From: a virus
DNA length: 64,000 nt
Direction: 5' to 3' (one strand)
IMG/VR virus record: IMGVR_UViG_3300031841_003468
Coordinates: 1-64,000 of that record
Numbering within the stretch: position 1 is the stretch's first letter; every line of letters begins with the position of its first letter. The position numbers and the translations under genes are program-made. The notes under the pieces are model-generated. The model was not told the DNA's origin and ran no database searches. It worked only from the letters and a program-made list of their open reading frames with translations. Positions 8,436-16,782 of the stretch are shown piece by piece.

Positions 8436-9538
8436 ACTAACAGTCCTTTCATTAATTCGCCAATTTTGGCATGATCGAAGTCTTGAGCCCTTTCTATGGC
8501 TTCTTCGCACTTGAAATCCCATAGCTCAGAACACTGCCTGTGGAGCTCGTAGGCTTCACGTAACGCCCTTCGCAGGTCTCTGACATTGATTACACGCCAC
8601 TGTTCTTCACACGTATGTAAGCCATCTAATGACTGTTGCATTCCGAAGCAATCGTCCCACTCAGCTTTGACTGGATACCCAACAGCAAAATCCTCAGTTC
8701 CTATGCCGTCAGTATATATAACAGGAAGTCCCATAGCCATTCCCTCAAGTGCTGGAATACTCCAAGCCTCACCGTAAGATGGCATGACAAAACAGTCACA
8801 AGCTTTAATTAATCCTAATAGTTCACGTTCTTCGATAATACCTGCAACAACCTTATCTTTACGATAAGCTTTTCTGTAGCCTAATCCCTTTTTGATTTCA
8901 CGACATGTGTTATGAACAATGTCAAGAGTCTTATCTGCAGATTCACCGGGAATACTTGTTTTAATAATTAGCTCTACATTCTCGCTTGGATGGAACTCGG
9001 CATGGAAGGCTCTGATTAAGGCCGAGTAATTCTTACGTCGATTCCATTCGCCAACAAACAAGAAATTAAATGTGTCTGGATCTTCACCTAGCTGAGCCAT
9101 TGGTGCGTCCTCGTACTTCTGCATGTCTAAGCAGTGAGGAACAACATGAACAGGAATTTCGGGATATATAAAACTATCTCTACATGCTTTTACCATCTGA
9201 TGATTAGGAACCCAAACCTCATCCATAAGGTTAATGTATTTAGCCCAACCACTTGGTAGAAAGTTATCAGTTTCAGTTTCAAACATACAGATGTTCTTCA
9301 TGCCGCCACGATACTCATAGAGATGTGGTAGCGTATGCTGAATAACATGAGTGCAACCAGAAAGATCTTTGCGTTCTAGTTCATCAAGAATAGCGGGTTT
9401 TACCAGATAAGCTCCTGTAAAATCTAGGTGACGAGTGACAACATCTACACCAGCCTTGTGTAGGGCTAGTATATTATTTAGTCCGGCGTTTGACCACCCT
9501 GTGCCTTCTCGGTAATTATTTAGATATAAGACTTTCAA
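8432..9538 (-). CDS. GT4-type glycosyltransferase (GT-B), TTG start
   Basis: About 368 residues. Typical GT-B features: KVLYLNNYREGTGWSNAGLN at the N-terminus, FLFVGEWNRRKNYSALIRAF (start of the donor domain), then DCFVMPSYGEAWSIPALEGM and MGLPVIYTD. A TTG at 9538 has a strong ribosome site (GGGAGGGA) eight bases upstream and begins the conserved first strand; an ATG at 9592 would overlap the upstream gene by 76 bp. It belongs to the group 1 enzymes using an activated sugar. Acceptor unknown. Confidence 0.82.
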   Translation of the reverse strand: MKVLYLNNYREGTGWSNAGLNNILALHKAGVDVVTRHLDFTGAYLVKPAILDELERKDLSGCTHVIQHTLPHLYEYRGGMKNICMFETETDNFLPSGWAKYINLMDEVWVPNHQMVKACRDSFIYPEIPVHVVPHCLDMQKYEDAPMAQLGEDPDTFNFLFVGEWNRRKNYSALIRAFHAEFHPSENVELIIKTSIPGESADKTLDIVHNTCREIKKGLGYRKAYRKDKVVAGIIEERELLGLIKACDCFVMPSYGEAWSIPALEGMAMGLPVIYTDGIGTEDFAVGYPVKAEWDDCFGMQQSLDGLHTCEEQWRVINVRDLRRALREAYELHRQCSELWDFKCEEAIERAQDFDHAKIGELMKGLLV

Positions 9539-11171
9539 TTCTATATCCCTCCCATTCGTTAATTTGTTTTCGCATCTTAACCATGTATTCAAAAGCTACA
9601 TCGTAGTTGAATATTTTCTTAGCTCGGTTTGTGTCTGGGTCACTGTCTTCAGAGAAGTAGATACCCTGACCATGAGACTCAACATGATTACCATAGTTTA
9701 AGTCACGGCACATACGCTTCCATAAGTATGTACGATCAAGCTCTGGTTGGCCTAGCACTTCGTTAATAAAATAACTAACTGTTTCAGCGATAGGCTGTCC
9801 CTTAGGATAAGTTTCTGGAATTGGTCTACGCTTGTCAATAGGGCAATCCCAAGTTTTAGATCTGTCTAAGATCTCAGTTTCCGTAAAGTACTTTTCCCAC
9901 ATCGCAGCAGTCTTGTCCCAACTGTATCGCTTCAGGGACTTAGATCTCTGTGTAGCTGCGATCAATGCACGTTCGTGCTGTGGCTTAGCTAAGAAGGACT
10001 TGAGTTCTTCCTTGAAGTTCTCATTATCAGGAATAGCTCGATAGCATCCAGTCTCAACTTCTTTATATAGTGTTAGTGGGTTTAGTGGAATAGCTCCCAG
10101 ATTATCTACCACACTTTCCATAGCAGAGTAGTAAGTGGCCATTAGGGGAACTCCACACTGAACAGCCTCAACCTGCGGCATACCAAATCCTTCACTGTTG
10201 GCATACTGTACATAGACATCAAACAGGTTGTATATCTCTGCTAATTCATGGTCTTCAATCTTGTTGTCCATACCAACTAGCTGTGCTTTTGGTTTGCCAC
10301 AAGAACGACAGAAGCGGTGGTTATCCTGATAGAAGCTGGGGAAGATCGCCCCGCAGTCCTTACACTTATAGGTCATCAGTACTTTAGATGACAGACCGTG
10401 CTCATGAATTAACTCAGGAATATCCCACCCAATATCCGGGAAATATGTATGTAAGTAAAGGAAGGTTTTTGTGTCACCAGTTTCATCTAGGTAACGACGG
10501 AAGCCATCCATTAGGTCTGGAAACATCTTACGCTTTTGGTTACGCATCACAGTACCGACGATATTAATATCTGTCTCTAGACCGTACTTGTCCCGTATCT
10601 TTGCTTTGTCCATAGGCTTGTAGCAATCTGCCGCACAGGGAGAAGCTACGTCTTGGAAATTAATGCTATCACCAGCCTGTTCGATCAGTACATCACGGCC
10701 AAACTCTGAGTAGGCGAAGTGAGCATCTGCATTAGCGAAGCAGTCAATCCAAGCAGGATTCTGTGGCTTAGCATCTACAGTAGGCATAATAACCCACTTG
10801 TAGTTGTTTCTAAAAGGAGATCGTTGTTCAAACTCAAGCATCCAAAAGTCACGAATGTCCATTACGAAGTCTGGCTTGAAGTCCAATAGAACACTGTTGA
10901 AAGTATACTCTCCAAACATTAGTGATGGTGAACTATGGTACTTCTCACGTCCAGCAGCATCATCTAAGTTAGGCGTATTTGGGAAAACCCGCCAAGGAGT
11001 AGCATTCATCTTATCAGTGTCTGAAGGCTTAGCATAACAAGCAAGCTCACCAATCTCGAACTTACCAGTAGCGTGAAGCCGACTGAGCACCTGCTTAGTA
11101 TAAACAGAGTATCCAGTTGGCAACCAGTTAGCTTCAGTAACGAATAATATTCGCTTCTTATTTGTTTGCAT
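9516..11171 (-). CDS. GT-B glycosyltransferase with an inserted zinc ribbon
   Basis: A 551-residue enzyme, longer than usual for the family. The start (RILFVTEANWLPTGYSVYTK) and the middle (VQYANSEGFGMPQVEAVQCG then VPLMATYYSAMESVV) are the two GT-B halves. Between them, near residues 265-295, lies a four-cysteine ribbon: YKCKDCGAIF and RFCRSCGKPK. That insert is unusual in glycosyltransferases and may bind nucleic acid, protein or only stabilise the fold. The last 130 residues are an extension without recognisable motifs. Same transcript as the other sugar genes. Confidence 0.8.
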   Translation of the reverse strand: MQTNKKRILFVTEANWLPTGYSVYTKQVLSRLHATGKFEIGELACYAKPSDTDKMNATPWRVFPNTPNLDDAAGREKYHSSPSLMFGEYTFNSVLLDFKPDFVMDIRDFWMLEFEQRSPFRNNYKWVIMPTVDAKPQNPAWIDCFANADAHFAYSEFGRDVLIEQAGDSINFQDVASPCAADCYKPMDKAKIRDKYGLETDINIVGTVMRNQKRKMFPDLMDGFRRYLDETGDTKTFLYLHTYFPDIGWDIPELIHEHGLSSKVLMTYKCKDCGAIFPSFYQDNHRFCRSCGKPKAQLVGMDNKIEDHELAEIYNLFDVYVQYANSEGFGMPQVEAVQCGVPLMATYYSAMESVVDNLGAIPLNPLTLYKEVETGCYRAIPDNENFKEELKSFLAKPQHERALIAATQRSKSLKRYSWDKTAAMWEKYFTETEILDRSKTWDCPIDKRRPIPETYPKGQPIAETVSYFINEVLGQPELDRTYLWKRMCRDLNYGNHVESHGQGIYFSEDSDPDTNRAKKIFNYDVAFEYMVKMRKQINEWEGYRIESLISK

Positions 11172-11649
11172 TTCTTATCTTCCTGATGATTTCTAAAAAG
11201 TGAGTCTTAAACTCATTCTTTGTAAGACCAAGAGTACTACAGATCTCTGATCTCGTGTAACCTTCAGCACGCATTGTTATTAGCACGGTTTCCGTATTGG
11301 TGAGGCTAGGCATAGCTTCTGCAATTTTATCTACTGCCTGAGCATCTTTGTCCTCTAGGGAATTAGCCAAATAAAAATCATCGACTGAATAGGTTTTCTT
11401 ATGTTTGTTCTCTTTACCAAGCTGGCGAAGGATTTCATTTCTGATACAGTAGAATGCAAAGACTGAAAATTTAGCCTTGCGATCTTCACTGTAGTTTCTA
11501 ATTGCTTTTAGAAGACCTATACTTCCAATTTGTATGTAGTCTTCTAGCTCCATGCACTGATCGTACTTGTAGTACTTCTGTGCTTGCGATACAACTAAGC
11601 CAAAATGCTTCTGTACCTGAGCTTCTTCATCTATATTGCGGTTAATCAT
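11158..11649 (-). CDS. Phage sigma-70-family sigma factor
   Basis: A 163-residue sigma factor, short because it has only regions 2 and 4. Region 2 spans residues 15-75: YIQIGSIGLLKAIRNYSEDR, then FSVFAFYCIRNEILRQL, the helices that bind the core polymerase and the -10 element. Region 4 near residues 110-155 (RAEGYTRSEICSTLGLTKNE) is a helix-turn-helix for a -35 contact. It should redirect host RNA polymerase to a phage gene class. It overlaps the downstream glycosyltransferase by 14 bp and follows the SSB gene. A second sigma-like gene is at 34387-34896. Confidence 0.85.
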   Translation of the reverse strand: MINRNIDEEAQVQKHFGLVVSQAQKYYKYDQCMELEDYIQIGSIGLLKAIRNYSEDRKAKFSVFAFYCIRNEILRQLGKENKHKKTYSVDDFYLANSLEDKDAQAVDKIAEAMPSLTNTETVLITMRAEGYTRSEICSTLGLTKNEFKTHFLEIIRKIRNANK

Positions 11650-11983
11650 TGGTGTTCTCAGACTTCCCTGTGAAATTACGAAACTTGCTTACTCTAAAAT
11701 TAATCTTGGATCTGTTCTGACCATCGGATGTCCATCGTTGTTGCCGTGCAATGCTTTCCACCAAGAGTAAGTCTCCTTTGGAGCAGTATCGTTTAATTGC
11801 GTCTGCACCAGAATCCCAAGCCTCAAAGTCTAAAAACTCTACACGCTTACGGTTATGACCTTGATTATCACGACGATGCTCTTCCACAGCAAGGGTGAAT
11901 GTAACAAGGCTAGTGCCGTTAACGTTTTTCAATGTAGGGTCATCAACAAGACGACCGCAAAATGTACAATGATTCATATTCAA
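11642..11983 (-). CDS. ssb: Single-stranded DNA-binding protein (OB fold), copy 1
   Basis: A 113-residue SSB-like protein: CTFCGRLVDDPTLKNVNGTS at the start, VTFTLAVEEHRRDN, then FLDFEAWDSGADAIKRYC and KGDLLLVE, in the order seen in bacterial SSB OB folds. It binds single-stranded DNA at the replication fork. It lacks a long acidic tail, ending with FTGKSENTND. Next to the polymerase genes. A second OB-fold SSB is encoded at 53377-53715. Confidence 0.85.
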   Translation of the reverse strand: MNMNHCTFCGRLVDDPTLKNVNGTSLVTFTLAVEEHRRDNQGHNRKRVEFLDFEAWDSGADAIKRYCSKGDLLLVESIARQQRWTSDGQNRSKINFRVSKFRNFTGKSENTND

Positions 11984-12014
11984 ATATCCTTTCTAAACAT
12001 TATGTATCGCAGTG

Positions 12015-13574
12015 TTAGATTTGACACACTTTGTTGACAATTACTCCACCATCTTTCTTACTAGAGGTTTGACCCATTAGCATGACAGTGTTACCTTGAT
12101 GGAGTAGCTCCTGATACTTCTCATATGTTTCAGTAAAGGCAATAACAGAGTCTAGTAGACCAGTATTGTCTTCGATACATAAGAAGCACATGACGTTCCC
12201 TGCATTCTTTCCGCTTTTGATAGTCCATTCTCTGGCAGAATTAATTTGAACACATAGGTTTACTTTACCTTCTTTACCCAACAGAATATCTCTACATGTG
12301 GTGTCAGTGGCAACATGTCCACCAGATGCATCTACACGAGAATATGTTAATCCTGCTCCCATGTATTTCTCTTCAACTTCAGCAATCCACACAGGACTGT
12401 CATCAAGGGAATACATTGGCTCTTCTAAGGTTTGAAGAATATCACTTACTGAGGATAGTCGTCGTGAGGTAATCTTGTGATTATTAATCATGTACCGCAC
12501 AGCTTCGCTCAGCTCTTCAGTTGGTTTGTAGTTCTCTGCTATGAACTGTTGTTCACGCTTAGTTAAAGATTTCCAGCAATCAAACTCATAAAGCATCTTC
12601 TGTCGGGAAACCTTGCAGTTTGGCCCATTAAATGCTCCGCATGATATTAGTGCTACAGATGCCTGCTTGTTAATCTGCCCTGCCAGATGGACTAACACAT
12701 CCATCCAACTCCAGCTTGCAAACTCAGTATTATTTGCATCACAGCCTTCTTCAATCTTTGCTTCAATCTTCAAACACTCACTGTCACCGACCTGCTTGAT
12801 ATCATTATATCCAAAGTAGATTTTACGTCCTACCTCTTGGAAGTTGCGATAGAAGTTATTTAATCGTGGTGGCAGAACTTCGATGTCATAAAGCTTAGCA
12901 TCAGAGATAAGCTCTTTGATTTCTGCTTGTGAGTCCTGCTTACGAGATGAGTGATTTAGGTAGCTTCTAAAGAATTCTACTGTTCGGTGAGCCTTACAGT
13001 ATGCACTCCAGAAACTGTTAAATGCGTAAGAAACTGCATGGGACTTATTGAATGCGTAGCGACTAGACTTTTCAATCCAACTAAAGATTTCTTCGGCCAC
13101 GTCTGCTGGCACAATACCAACCTTCTTGGCACCCTTAATAAAGTCTTCCTTCACCTGATTCATAAGTGCGGCATTTTTCTTACCAATAGCTTTACGCAAC
13201 ACATCAGCTTCGGACAAGCTAAAGCCAGCAAGTGTCTGTGCGATTTTCATGGATTGTTCCTGATATACAAGAATTCCATAGGTAGAGCCGAGGATAGGCT
13301 CCAGAGATTCATGCAGATAAACCACTTCATCAATGCCAGCTTTACGGTCAACATAATGTTGTGTCATAGACTTACCTTCAGACATAGCCTTAAGAGTTCC
13401 GGGACGGATAACACTAATAAGTGCCGCCAGTTCCTCAATGTTCTCAGGCTTTACTCGTTTGGCCCATGACCTACCGAGATTACTCTCTAGCTGAAAAACG
13501 CCTTTAGTTAGACCCTCTTGAATAAGAGCCCACGTTTTCTTGTCCTTGAAGTTGTTTAGGTTTAATCTGCTCAT
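12015..13574 (-). CDS. dnaE: DNA polymerase III alpha subunit, C-terminal part (fingers, HhH, OB)
   Basis: A 519-residue protein matching the DnaE fragment downstream of the palm. It begins with the region before GVFQLESNLGRSWAKRVKPE (fingers), then ALISVIRPGTLKAM, STYGILVYQEQSMKIAQ and the strongly conserved SHAVSYAF in RYAFNKSHAVSYAFNSF. A helix-hairpin-helix and a C-terminal OB-like domain (VNLCVQINSAREW; VMLMGQTSSKKDGG) follow. It lacks the catalytic aspartates, which lie in the separate gene at 14798-16678. The two proteins must combine to make a working polymerase. No intein motif or start-proximal Cys is seen. Two small genes and an exonuclease lie between the halves. Confidence 0.9.
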   Translation of the reverse strand: MSRLNLNNFKDKKTWALIQEGLTKGVFQLESNLGRSWAKRVKPENIEELAALISVIRPGTLKAMSEGKSMTQHYVDRKAGIDEVVYLHESLEPILGSTYGILVYQEQSMKIAQTLAGFSLSEADVLRKAIGKKNAALMNQVKEDFIKGAKKVGIVPADVAEEIFSWIEKSSRYAFNKSHAVSYAFNSFWSAYCKAHRTVEFFRSYLNHSSRKQDSQAEIKELISDAKLYDIEVLPPRLNNFYRNFQEVGRKIYFGYNDIKQVGDSECLKIEAKIEEGCDANNTEFASWSWMDVLVHLAGQINKQASVALISCGAFNGPNCKVSRQKMLYEFDCWKSLTKREQQFIAENYKPTEELSEAVRYMINNHKITSRRLSSVSDILQTLEEPMYSLDDSPVWIAEVEEKYMGAGLTYSRVDASGGHVATDTTCRDILLGKEGKVNLCVQINSAREWTIKSGKNAGNVMCFLCIEDNTGLLDSVIAFTETYEKYQELLHQGNTVMLMGQTSSKKDGGVIVNKVCQI

Positions 13575-13576
13575 TA

Positions 13577-13804
13577 TTAGTCCTCAAAGTTAACGGGTTC
13601 TGAAACACCAGCACCACGATTTTTATAGCGATTAGGATCTGCCAGACCATTGTCTAGAACACTCTTGCTTGTAGTGTAGTCGCCGTAAGCATCACGACAA
13701 GTGACTGAACCATCACAGTTTTCTTCTACAACCATGCTCTCGTGACTGCCATACAAAGATGGGGTTTTTAGCAATACCTTTACTACTCTGTTTCTGCGTA
13801 CCAT
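13577..13804 (-). CDS. Small unknown protein between the polymerase halves
   Basis: A 75-residue basic-then-acidic protein (starts MVRRNRVVKVLLKTPSLYG, ends VNFED) with a GGAGAACAAGAA ribosome site. It stops two bases before the start of the C-terminal polymerase gene. I do not recognise it. Location suggests translation coupled with the polymerase; a scaffold role is possible but unsupported. Confidence 0.6.
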   Translation of the reverse strand: MVRRNRVVKVLLKTPSLYGSHESMVVEENCDGSVTCRDAYGDYTTSKSVLDNGLADPNRYKNRGAGVSEPVNFED

Positions 13805-13822
13805 TTCTTGTTCTCCTTATAA

Positions 13823-14530
13823 TTAGTTAGCGACACTGTATGGAATATATAGGTCTTGAGCTCCAAAAGCTTTCTCGAACTTAGTTCGACCTGCAATACT
13901 CCGTTGAAATTTCATAAACTTGATTAAAATGTTGGCTGTGTCAATCACATCGTACAATGCGTCATGAGCATTAGCCTTGCTCGTTTCTGGCAATCCGAGA
14001 TAATCTCGCATGTAATCCATATTGAGGCGACTTACGTCTTTATTGTTTTCTGTCCACAAGAATAGCATGTCCATAAGGTCAATCTTGTAGATCATGTTAA
14101 AGACGGTCTGTTTACCTTCTTTGTTTACATTGCCATGTTCCTCTGCTAGTCGCTGGATGATTGGTAAATCAAAGTTGTTGATATTATAACCAGCAGCGAT
14201 TGGTGCATAGTAACTTGTTTTCTTGAAGTTGAACTGGTCAACCCACTTGGTGAACTTGCCCCAGACAGACTTTAGTGAAGGTGCTTTACGTAAGTCTTCA
14301 CGATTCTTTCCGGTGATGTCAAGAGCTTCCTGTTGCAGTGGGTCAAGACCTGCTGCGATAGCTTCTTCGTCTTCCAGTGGTCGAATCTCACTATTGAACA
14401 CACCATTAGGTTGTAGTGTTAGCTTACGACCATGAAGTGCTACAGCGGCAATCTGAGTTGGCTGAGTTGTCTTAGGGTATCGTGAACCAGTTTCAAAGTC
14501 GAATACAATAATGTCTCTATAATTAGCCAT
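13823..14530 (-). CDS. DnaQ/exonuclease I-like 3'-5' exonuclease
   Basis: About 235 residues. ExoI motif DIIVFDFETGSRYP (catalytic Asp and Glu), ExoII GYNINNFDLPIIQRLAEEHG with the second Asp, and ExoIII NAHDALYDVIDTANIL (His and Asp) make a complete DEDDh set. Such enzymes remove mispaired 3' ends. Between the polymerase halves it probably serves as the proofreading subunit. ATG 14530 overlaps the upstream stop by 8 bp and starts just before ExoI; a longer frame from 14605 would add 25 residues outside the domain. Confidence 0.9.
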   Translation of the reverse strand: MANYRDIIVFDFETGSRYPKTTQPTQIAAVALHGRKLTLQPNGVFNSEIRPLEDEEAIAAGLDPLQQEALDITGKNREDLRKAPSLKSVWGKFTKWVDQFNFKKTSYYAPIAAGYNINNFDLPIIQRLAEEHGNVNKEGKQTVFNMIYKIDLMDMLFLWTENNKDVSRLNMDYMRDYLGLPETSKANAHDALYDVIDTANILIKFMKFQRSIAGRTKFEKAFGAQDLYIPYSVAN

Positions 14531-14798
14531 TGTTATCCACCTTCTTTGTATAAATTTTTCGTCGTACAATCTTGCGAAGTTCAGAAAAGCGATTAACTGC
14601 TTCACCTAGATTGCGGTAAGTTTCTGATACGTGTGGCAGACCGTGATCTCCACCTGATAGATAAACCTGATACAGTGGCTTACTAAACTCTTTACGTAGA
14701 GGTTGGTAGTCAGCTAAATCGCAGATAGAGAGGTTTTTGTAACTCACTCCACCACCATGAAGCACGGTATCAATAATTCGTTCTCTTGTCATTTCCAT
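14523..14798 (-). CDS. Small unknown protein in the polymerase operon
   Basis: A 91-residue protein (starts MEMTRERIIDTVLHGGGV). The middle VYLSGGDHGLPHVSETYRNL and the basic end (RRKIYTKK) suggest nucleic-acid or protein contacts. No family recognised. It touches the N-terminal polymerase gene end-to-start (shared base 14798) and overlaps the exonuclease, so all are translated together. Confidence 0.6.
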   Translation of the reverse strand: MEMTRERIIDTVLHGGGVSYKNLSICDLADYQPLRKEFSKPLYQVYLSGGDHGLPHVSETYRNLGEAVNRFSELRKIVRRKIYTKKVDNNG

Positions 14799-16678
14799 TA
14801 AAAAGTCTCCTTAACTTCCATAATTTTGCTGAGTAAGTCAATACCCAAGACATCAAATTTAACGTGACCCATTGACTCTAGGTCGTTCATTTCAAGACCA
14901 GCAACACGCTTGCCTTCCTTATCTCTTACCATCGGGCAAACCTCATCGAGATTCTTAGATGATATAATAACTCCAGCGGCATGTTTACCCTGAGTCTTGT
15001 ATGTGCCTTCGATAGCGATAGCTTGCTCAAACACATGGGCTAATGAACCACTCAGTAATCCTAGATCGTCAATTTTGCAGTACTTACTTAACTTTGGTTC
15101 GTTATAAAGTGCAAATTTTAAGATAGATTTTTCACCCATTGCTTCCAACTGGTCAGATACATCTGCTTCGTGTGGAATGAGCTTAGAGAGTTCATTCATT
15201 TCGGTGAAGGAGTAACTTCCTTCTGTACGCATAACTTCCTTTAGTGCAGCTCGACCAGCAAGACGACCAAATGTTAACATCTGTGAAACACGCTCTTCTC
15301 CGTAAGTTCGTTTGATATAATCAATAACTTCGTCACGGTGTTCTGCGGGTACGTCGATATCAATATCGGGAAGTGCTACATGGTCTTCTGTATTACGTCC
15401 AGCATTGTAGAATCGCTCAAAAATTAAGTCATACTCAATAGGATCTACCTGAGTAATCCCTACGAGGTAAGACACTAAGCAACCTGCCGCTGAACCTCTT
15501 CCCGGCCCTGCCATCCATCCCTGAGATTCGACAAACTCGATAATCCCACGAACAATCAAGAAGTAGCCAGCAAGATCTGCACCAGAAATAACGTCTAGTT
15601 CTGCCACGATACGGTCACGATAGATGTCAGAGACTTTCGGATCGTCAACCTTACCAGTGGATTGTAGTAGTTGAGCCCAACCTTTACGGCAAAGCTCACG
15701 CAGCCAAGAGTCTTCGTCATATCCTTCAGGAGTATTATAAGTTGGGAGCATAGGCTTACCCAAGATCTCATACTCTTCGCACATGTCTGCAATCTTAGCT
15801 GCATTTGCAATCTCTTCTTCTGTGTGAATGGCTAGCATTTCTTCCTCAGTAGGAATATGGAAGCTATCACTCAAGAAAAATCCTGCAAGAGGTACGGATT
15901 CGCCACGTTCCAGTGACTCATTTATTTTCTTCATGTTAGTACGGAGACCGGCACACAGTAGAATCCGTTGGTATTCTGCATCTGAACGACGAACATAGTG
16001 AGAGTCTGCAGTGGCAACCTTCTGGTGGTCAAAGCTACGTAGGCATTCTCCAATCACTTTGGCTGATGGCATACGATCTTGGTCAATCAGTTGGATCTCA
16101 AGATACAAGTTGCCCCTAAACATGTTGTCGTAGTCACGAATAAGCTGATAGGCACGCTGCTTCCATTGTGGGTGCAGTAGAGCTTTAGCTTCTTTGTATG
16201 TCTTTGCGTTATAGGCTTCTTTTGGGTCTGTAAACAGGCATCCTGCAAGTTCAGTTCCGGGATGTCCTGTGATACATATAATATTATCTCCACCCAGTAA
16301 TTGAGCCATCATAGATTTGTCTAGTCTTGGCTTGTAGTAGAAAGCTTCTTCACTGTTTGAGTAAGAAACTGCATTAACCAGTTGATCCCATCCATCTTTA
16401 TTTTTAGCAAGAAGAACGATGTGGTCTAAGTGACGGTTGTCTTTATCTTTTTCTGCTACAGGTTTCTGCGAGACATAGAATTCACAGCCTAGAATTGGCT
16501 TGATATCTTGGGCTTTACAGGCTTTGTAGAATGTAACTGCACCTGAGATAGTACCGTGATCAGTCAAAGCACAACTATTGTAACCTTGTTCCTTACAGTA
16601 GGCTGCGATGTCATCCGGCTTGGAATAACCATCAAGCAATGAATAGTGTGAATGTAAATGAAGCGGCACCCAAGTCAT
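14798..16678 (-). CDS. dnaE: DNA polymerase III alpha subunit, N-terminal part (PHP and palm)
   Basis: About 626 residues. The PHP domain begins VPLHLHSHYSLLDGYSKPDD and SCALTDHGTISGAVTFYKAC. The palm holds GPGRGSAAGCLVSYLVG, then ALPDIDIDVPAEHRDEV (two catalytic Asp) and ends with HVKFDVLGIDLLSKI, where the third Asp (equivalent to E. coli D555) lies. It stops a few residues later, at the palm/fingers border. ATG 16678 has GGAGACAGAT upstream and matches the start of PHP; 16696 is a longer alternative. The separate gene at 12015 supplies the fingers. Function: replicative DNA synthesis from dNTPs. Confidence 0.92.
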   Translation of the reverse strand: MTWVPLHLHSHYSLLDGYSKPDDIAAYCKEQGYNSCALTDHGTISGAVTFYKACKAQDIKPILGCEFYVSQKPVAEKDKDNRHLDHIVLLAKNKDGWDQLVNAVSYSNSEEAFYYKPRLDKSMMAQLLGGDNIICITGHPGTELAGCLFTDPKEAYNAKTYKEAKALLHPQWKQRAYQLIRDYDNMFRGNLYLEIQLIDQDRMPSAKVIGECLRSFDHQKVATADSHYVRRSDAEYQRILLCAGLRTNMKKINESLERGESVPLAGFFLSDSFHIPTEEEMLAIHTEEEIANAAKIADMCEEYEILGKPMLPTYNTPEGYDEDSWLRELCRKGWAQLLQSTGKVDDPKVSDIYRDRIVAELDVISGADLAGYFLIVRGIIEFVESQGWMAGPGRGSAAGCLVSYLVGITQVDPIEYDLIFERFYNAGRNTEDHVALPDIDIDVPAEHRDEVIDYIKRTYGEERVSQMLTFGRLAGRAALKEVMRTEGSYSFTEMNELSKLIPHEADVSDQLEAMGEKSILKFALYNEPKLSKYCKIDDLGLLSGSLAHVFEQAIAIEGTYKTQGKHAAGVIISSKNLDEVCPMVRDKEGKRVAGLEMNDLESMGHVKFDVLGIDLLSKIMEVKETF

Positions 16679-16701
16679 ATCTGTCTCCTGACGCACCGGA
16701 T

Positions 16702-16735
16702 CACCGATGCAAAAAAAATTAAATTGTCGTCGGTG
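16702..16735 (-). promoter_or_regulatory. Leader hairpin upstream of the polymerase gene
   Basis: In the minus-strand leader, CACCGA (16735-16730) can pair with TCGGTG (16707-16702) around a 22-base loop. The hairpin lies about 20 bases upstream of the start codon. Autogenous RNA operators precede DNA polymerase genes in other phages (T4 gene 43), so a translational-control role is possible but is inference. Confidence 0.4.
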
Positions 16736-16753
16736 TTTTAACCTTACAGAATC

Positions 16754-16782
16754 ATTATAGCGATTCGTGCAAGTTTTGTCAA
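16754..16782 (-). promoter_or_regulatory. Consensus sigma-70 promoter for the polymerase operon
   Basis: On the minus strand TTGACA (16782-16777) is followed after exactly 17 bp by TATAAT (16759-16754). Both boxes are perfect. It lies at the end of the 16779 gene and about 70 bp upstream of the DnaE start. Confidence 0.85.

Noticed and set aside
12015-16678. Split intein joining the two polymerase halves
   Set aside because: No intein splice motifs and no Cys/Ser at the start of the C-terminal protein. The halves also do not overlap at intein sites.
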